Source of the DNA: Chloroflexota bacterium
GTDB lineage: Bacteria; Chloroflexota; Anaerolineae; Promineifilales; Promineifilaceae
NCBI GenBank assembly: GCA_008501785.1
Contig: QQUD01001018.1
Coordinates: 1-10,427 of the forward strand
Direction of reading: 5' to 3'
DNA length: 10,427 nucleotides
The notes under the pieces were generated by a model. The model saw only the letters and a list, made by a program, of their open reading frames with translations. It did no database searches and was not told the DNA's origin. This document shows positions 6,859 through 10,427 of the stretch, piece by piece (positions within the stretch are counted from its first letter, which is position 1; each line of letters begins with the position of its first letter). Made by a program: the position numbers and the translations under genes.

Positions 6859-6899
6859 AAAAATGCCTTCCCCTGAAATATTCATCAGGAAGGCATTTT
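6859..6899. terminator. Terminator-like hairpin in the amt-gltB gap
   Basis: The arms AAAATGCCTTCC (6860-6871) and GGAAGGCATTTT (6888-6899) pair over 12 bp; a CCTGA/TCAGG pairing is an alternative inner stem. On the plus strand it ends in four T and on the minus strand in five T, so it could act in either direction. There is no gene that it obviously serves: amt and gltB both point away from this gap. It may be part of a repeat or end a small RNA. Confidence 0.5.
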
Positions 6900-7046
6900 G
6901 GGTCTGCAAGAAAATAAACTTTCTACCATCATCTTCCTATATTTAGTAGGGTAGGTCAATTTCACAATATGACAGAAGAAGAAGTTTGTGATTTCGTACA
7001 CAATGACTAATGCGAACGACCTGCCAAAACTTGTATACTGTTTAGA

Positions 7047-7076
7047 GTGGTGCAGTGTATCTTATACACTAACCAC
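7047..7076. repeat. Imperfect inverted repeat upstream of gltB
   Basis: GTGGT-GC-AGTGTAT pairs with ATACACT-A-ACCAC around a CTT loop: 12 base pairs with a small internal bulge. It begins about 8 nt downstream of the possible -10 box TATACT, so it could be the 5' end hairpin of the gltB message or an operator. No U-tract follows. Confidence 0.55.
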
Positions 7077-7125
7077 AGTTGGAAGTTTTGAGAAGCAACG
7101 AACGGACTGGAAATCTCCCACTTTC

Positions 7126-7147
7126 CTTAGTTCACACTTAGTTCACA
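7126..7147 (+). promoter_or_regulatory. Tandem 11-bp repeat upstream of gltB, possible activator site
   Basis: CTTAGTTCACA occurs twice in direct succession (7126-7136 and 7137-7147). An 11-bp direct repeat, one helical turn, is the usual site layout for OmpR/PhoB-type response regulators, a family that includes the actinobacterial nitrogen regulator GlnR. The link to a particular regulator is inferred. Confidence 0.4.
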
Positions 7148-7278
7148 CAAGTCAAAGAACCCCTTCATTAATTAATTTGTTGGGATTCGTTTTGTCAGTG
7201 CATTAATCTGATTTATTGGATGAATCATTTTTAATGCTTTGTTCTTTACAAACAAACATCTGAACAGGGAGAAGCAAG

Positions 7279-10200
7279 ATGAAAGAGAATGAAATGCAGA
7301 AGTCAGAGGAACCTGTTGACCAGCATGGATACGGCCGTTTACAAAAACGCGGCCTTCCACCAGCACAAGGTCTCTACAATCCAGCCTACGAGCGCGACGC
7401 TTGCGGCATGGGATTTGTTGTCAACATCAAAGGCCACAAATCACACGAAATCGTCAGGCAAGGTCTAACTGTTCTGAACAACATGACGCATCGCGGTGCC
7501 AGTGGCAGCGAAGTCAATACTGGCGACGGTGCAGGCATCATGTTGCAAATTCCTCATACATTCTTACAAAAAGTCACCACCGGCTTTGAGCTGCCCGAAC
7601 CTGGCACTTACGGCGTCGGCATGCTTTTTCTTTCAAATGATCCTGTTCAGCGACAGCGAACGAAGCAGCACGTGGCCCAAATCGTGGCCGAAGAAGGGCA
7701 ACTTCTTCTCGGATGGCGACACGTACCCACCGACAATCGTGAGCTTGGAGAGAGCGCAAAGGCTGGGGAGCCAACCGTCTACCAAATTTTTATTCAACAA
7801 AATAATGAGTTAACTGATGCAGACATCCTTGCATTTGAGCGCAAGTTGTACATCATTCGTAAACGTGCCGAGCATGAAGTTGGGGCGCTTGTTGGCGACG
7901 AACCATTTTATTTCGCCAGCCTTTCTGCCCGTACCATCGTCTACAAAGGGATGCTCACCCCTGAACAACTAGCCTCATATTATCCCGACCTGAACGATCC
8001 AGAATTGATTTCTGGTTTGGTATTGGTTCACTCGCGTTTTAGCACCAACACATTCCCCTCCTGGGAACGAGCGCATCCGTACCGGTTTGTGATTCACAAT
8101 GGCGAAATTAACACTGTCAAAGGGAATGTGAACTGGATGCGAGCGCGGCAGTCGCTTCTCAAATCTGAGCTGTTCGGTGAAGATTTGCAAAAATTAATGC
8201 CGATTATTGACATGGACGGCAGCGACACAGCGATGTTTGACAATACGCTGGAATTCCTGTCGCTCACCGGCCGCTCACTGCCTCACGCTGTGATGATGAT
8301 GATTCCCGAACCTTGGGAAAAGAATTATGCCATGCCTGCTGACAAACGAGCATTTTACCAATATCACAGCAGCTTGATGGAGCCGTGGGATGGTCCGGCC
8401 TCGATTGGCTTTACAGATGGCGTGCGTGTTGGGGCTGTGTTGGACCGGAATGGGTTACGGCCGTCACGCTACACCGTCACCAAAGATGGCATCGTCGTTC
8501 TCGCATCCGAAACAGGCGCACTCGAAATTGAACCAGAAAACGTTGCCTACAAAGGCCGCTTACAGCCAGGTCGAATGCTGCTGGTAGACACAGAAAAAGG
8601 TCGCATCATTAGTGATGAAGCGTTGAAACATGGAATGGCAGCGGAACGGCCGTATCAAGAATGGCTCGAAACACAAATGCTAGAACTCAGCGACCTGCCC
8701 TCCGTCGAAACCGAAGTCCAAAACAACGACCCATTTGTGCCTTTGGTGCAGCAGCAACAAGCATTCGGTTACACCTTCGAAGACTTGCGCGTTATCATCG
8801 CGCCCATGGTCCGTGACGGCAAAGAAGCCCTCGGTTCAATGGGCGACGACACGCCCCTGGCGGTTCTCTCCGACAAGCCCCAAACCCTGTACAACTACTT
8901 CAAACAACTTTTCGCGCAAGTCACCAATCCACCGATTGACGCCATTCGTGAAGAGCTAATCACCAGCACCGATACGCTGCTAGGCAGCCAGTGCAATTTG
9001 CTGTCACCAAACCCACGCAGCTGCCGCCAAATTCATTTGCCGCACCCCTTCCTGACGAATGAAGCGCTAGATAAACTGCGTCACATCGATTTGATAGGCT
9101 TCAAATCAGCCACCTTGCGCACCCATTTCAATACAGAATTTGGCGGCGAAGGGTTGGACCGGGCCATGACCGGGCTGTTTGCCGCAGCAGACGAAGCCAT
9201 CCAAAGTGGTGCAAACCTGCTGATCATCTCGGATCGCGGCATCGACCCAGACCATGCAGCGATTCCAACATTGCTGGCATCCGCAGGGTTGCATCATCAC
9301 CTGATCCGTCAAGGCACGCGCACTCGCGTTAGCTTGCTGGTTGAGTCTGGCGAAGCCCGCGAAATCCACCATTTTGCCACACTGCTTGGCTTTGGTGCAG
9401 ATGCCATTAATCCATACCTTGCCTTCACTACCATTCAAGATTTGATTGAAAAAGAACTGGTTACAGAAGCAACCTATGAAGAAGGCGCGGAAAAATATAT
9501 GAAGGCACTCATTTATGGCGTGACAAAAATCATGTCCAAGATGGGCATTTCCACAATTCAGTCCTATCGTGGGGCACAGATTTTTGAAGCGTTGGGTTTG
9601 CACAAGAGCGTTGTGGACAAATATTTTACCGGCACAGCTTCTCGGATCGCTGGCTCAGACATCAGCACGATTGCCCGTGAAGTTGAGATTCGGCACAAAG
9701 CCGCCTTCCCAGAACGTTCATCGCATAGCAATGCACTGCCTGCTGGCGGCCGTTACCAATGGCGCGAAAATGGTGAATATCACATCTTCAACCCGAACAC
9801 AATTCACCGGCTGCAACATGCTGTCCGCACCAACAACTACGAAACATACAAAAAATATGCACAAGACGTCAATGATCGCTCGGAAGCGTTTGCTACACTG
9901 CGCGGTTTGCTGAAAATGATGCCACTGGATGAACCGATTCCGCTGGATGAGGTGGAATCGGTAGAAAGCATTTGCCAACGCTTTAAAACGGGCGCGATGT
10001 CCTACGGTTCGATTAGCAAGGAAGCCCACGAAGCGTTGGCAGTCGCTATGAATCGCATTGGCGGCAAAAGTAATACGGGTGAGGGTGGCGAAGATCCAGA
10101 CCGATACATTCCTTCTGAAAATGGAGACTCTCGCAACAGCGCGATTAAGCAGGTGGCTAGCGGCCGTTTTGGTGTCACCAGCCAATACCTGACCGAAGCC

Positions 10201-10427
10201 AAAGAAATTCAAATCAAAATGGCGCAAGGTGCCAAGCCCGGTGAGGGTGGGCAGCTCCCTGGACAAAAAGTGTACCCCTGGATTGCCAAAGTGCGCCATT
10301 CAACCCCTGGGGTTGGCCTCATTTCACCGCCACCTCATCACGACAGCTATGCAATTGAAGACTTGGCACAGCTCATCTACGATTTGAAAACCGCCAATCC
10401 AGATGCACACATCAACGTCAAGCTGGT
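7279..10427 (+). CDS. gltB: Glutamate synthase large subunit (3' end beyond window)
   Basis: This enzyme makes two glutamates from glutamine and 2-oxoglutarate, with electrons from a small subunit or ferredoxin. The frame is open for 1049 codons to the right edge; full-length family members have about 1500 residues. A 41-residue propeptide precedes Cys42 in [10 protein letters not shown], which becomes the N-terminal nucleophile after cleavage. The class II amidotransferase domain covers about 42-460, with [17 protein letters not shown] (251-267) and NGEIN (274-278). The central domain (about 490-790) includes FGYT (496-499), [11 protein letters not shown] (521-531) and SDRG (651-654). The FMN domain begins near 850, with [12 protein letters not shown] (909-920), GEGGED (934-939) and [13 protein letters not shown] (983-995). 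The 3Fe-4S cysteines would lie beyond the window, so a ferredoxin- or NADPH-dependent type cannot be told apart here. AGGGAG, 7 nt before the ATG, supports the start. No frameshift is seen. Confidence 0.96.
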   Translation, partial: MKENEMQKSEEPVDQHGYGRLQKRGLPPAQGLYNPAYERDACGMGFVVNIKGHKSHEIVRQGLTVLNNMTHRGASGSEVNTGDGAGIMLQIPHTFLQKVTTGFELPEPGTYGVGMLFLSNDPVQRQRTKQHVAQIVAEEGQLLLGWRHVPTDNRELGESAKAGEPTVYQIFIQQNNELTDADILAFERKLYIIRKRAEHEVGALVGDEPFYFASLSARTIVYKGMLTPEQLASYYPDLNDPELISGLVLVHSRFSTNTFPSWERAHPYRFVIHNGEINTVKGNVNWMRARQSLLKSELFGEDLQKLMPIIDMDGSDTAMFDNTLEFLSLTGRSLPHAVMMMIPEPWEKNYAMPADKRAFYQYHSSLMEPWDGPASIGFTDGVRVGAVLDRNGLRPSRYTVTKDGIVVLASETGALEIEPENVAYKGRLQPGRMLLVDTEKGRIISDEALKHGMAAERPYQEWLETQMLELSDLPSVETEVQNNDPFVPLVQQQQAFGYTFEDLRVIIAPMVRDGKEALGSMGDDTPLAVLSDKPQTLYNYFKQLFAQVTNPPIDAIREELITSTDTLLGSQCNLLSPNPRSCRQIHLPHPFLTNEALDKLRHIDLIGFKSATLRTHFNTEFGGEGLDRAMTGLFAAADEAIQSGANLLIISDRGIDPDHAAIPTLLASAGLHHHLIRQGTRTRVSLLVESGEAREIHHFATLLGFGADAINPYLAFTTIQDLIEKELVTEATYEEGAEKYMKALIYGVTKIMSKMGISTIQSYRGAQIFEALGLHKSVVDKYFTGTASRIAGSDISTIAREVEIRHKAAFPERSSHSNALPAGGRYQWRENGEYHIFNPNTIHRLQHAVRTNNYETYKKYAQDVNDRSEAFATLRGLLKMMPLDEPIPLDEVESVESICQRFKTGAMSYGSISKEAHEALAVAMNRIGGKSNTGEGGEDPDRYIPSENGDSRNSAIKQVASGRFGVTSQYLTEAKEIQIKMAQGAKPGEGGQLPGQKVYPWIAKVRHSTPGVGLISPPPHHDSYAIEDLAQLIYDLKTANPDAHINVKL

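Larger units (their letters stand above)
6900..7278 (+). other. Region upstream of gltB (no gene seen)
   Basis: No convincing gene lies here; the open frames are short and cross the repeats. It should hold the gltB promoter, but I found no good -35/-10 pair. TATACT (7034-7039) is a fair -10 box without a recognisable -35, which would suit an activated promoter. A dyad follows at 7047-7076 and an 11-bp tandem repeat at 7126-7147. The last part is AT-rich. AGGGAG 7 nt before the ATG is the gltB ribosome site. Confidence 0.5.

Noticed and set aside
6691..6909. 72-residue minus-strand open frame in the amt-gltB gap
   Set aside because: It runs across the 6747-6807 palindrome and the 6859-6899 hairpin, has no ribosome site and no recognisable motif.
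6988..7206. 72-residue plus-strand open frame upstream of gltB
   Set aside because: No ribosome site, low-complexity composition, and it crosses the dyad and the tandem repeat that look regulatory.
9106..10299. Long minus-strand open frames inside gltB
   Set aside because: They are antisense shadows of the well-supported gltB frame and show no motif of their own.

Overview
The window carries a bacterial nitrogen-assimilation locus. From left to right it holds: the start of a soluble GAF-GAF sensor histidine kinase (minus strand, runs off the left edge); a complete type III glutamine synthetase, glnN (minus); a complete 333-residue protein of unknown function (minus); a complete ammonium transporter, amt (minus); and, divergently, the first 1049 codons of the glutamate synthase large subunit, gltB (plus, runs off the right edge). 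Base composition is moderate, with AT-rich intergenic regions. Good Shine-Dalgarno sites and sigma70-like promoters show a bacterium. The phylum cannot be fixed from the sequence alone; the GAF-rich HisKA_2 kinase and the variety of intergenic palindromes would fit a filamentous Chloroflexota or a similar lineage, but this is a guess.

The genes work together. Amt brings in ammonium, GlnN fixes it on glutamate to make glutamine, and GltB (with a small subunit presumably outside the window) uses glutamine and 2-oxoglutarate to make glutamate. Amt and glnN are not one operon. Each has its own promoter and leader, with the unknown gene between them.

The most interesting part is the RNA leaders of amt and glnN. 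Each has a sigma70-like promoter with a 17-bp spacer. In both, a strong GC-rich hairpin with a U-tract follows 34-39 nt after the -10 box, well ahead of the start codon. The two leaders align: a weak A/U stem, one base, AGGCC, one base, then an RGACGCC stem that ends in U5-U7. This looks like a shared premature-termination (attenuation) element of a nitrogen regulon. The glnN leader also has a three-segment set of mutually exclusive hairpins further down, and a 12-bp dyad over its -10 box. The kinase at the left edge belongs to the HisKA_2 class, whose known partners include ANTAR-type RNA-binding antiterminators, so an RNA-level circuit is a reasonable but unproven idea.

The intergenic regions hold several unrelated perfect or near-perfect palindromes (1385-1417, 4944-4986, 5018-5074, 6747-6807, 6860-6899), and the hexamer CGGCCG is strongly over-represented throughout.
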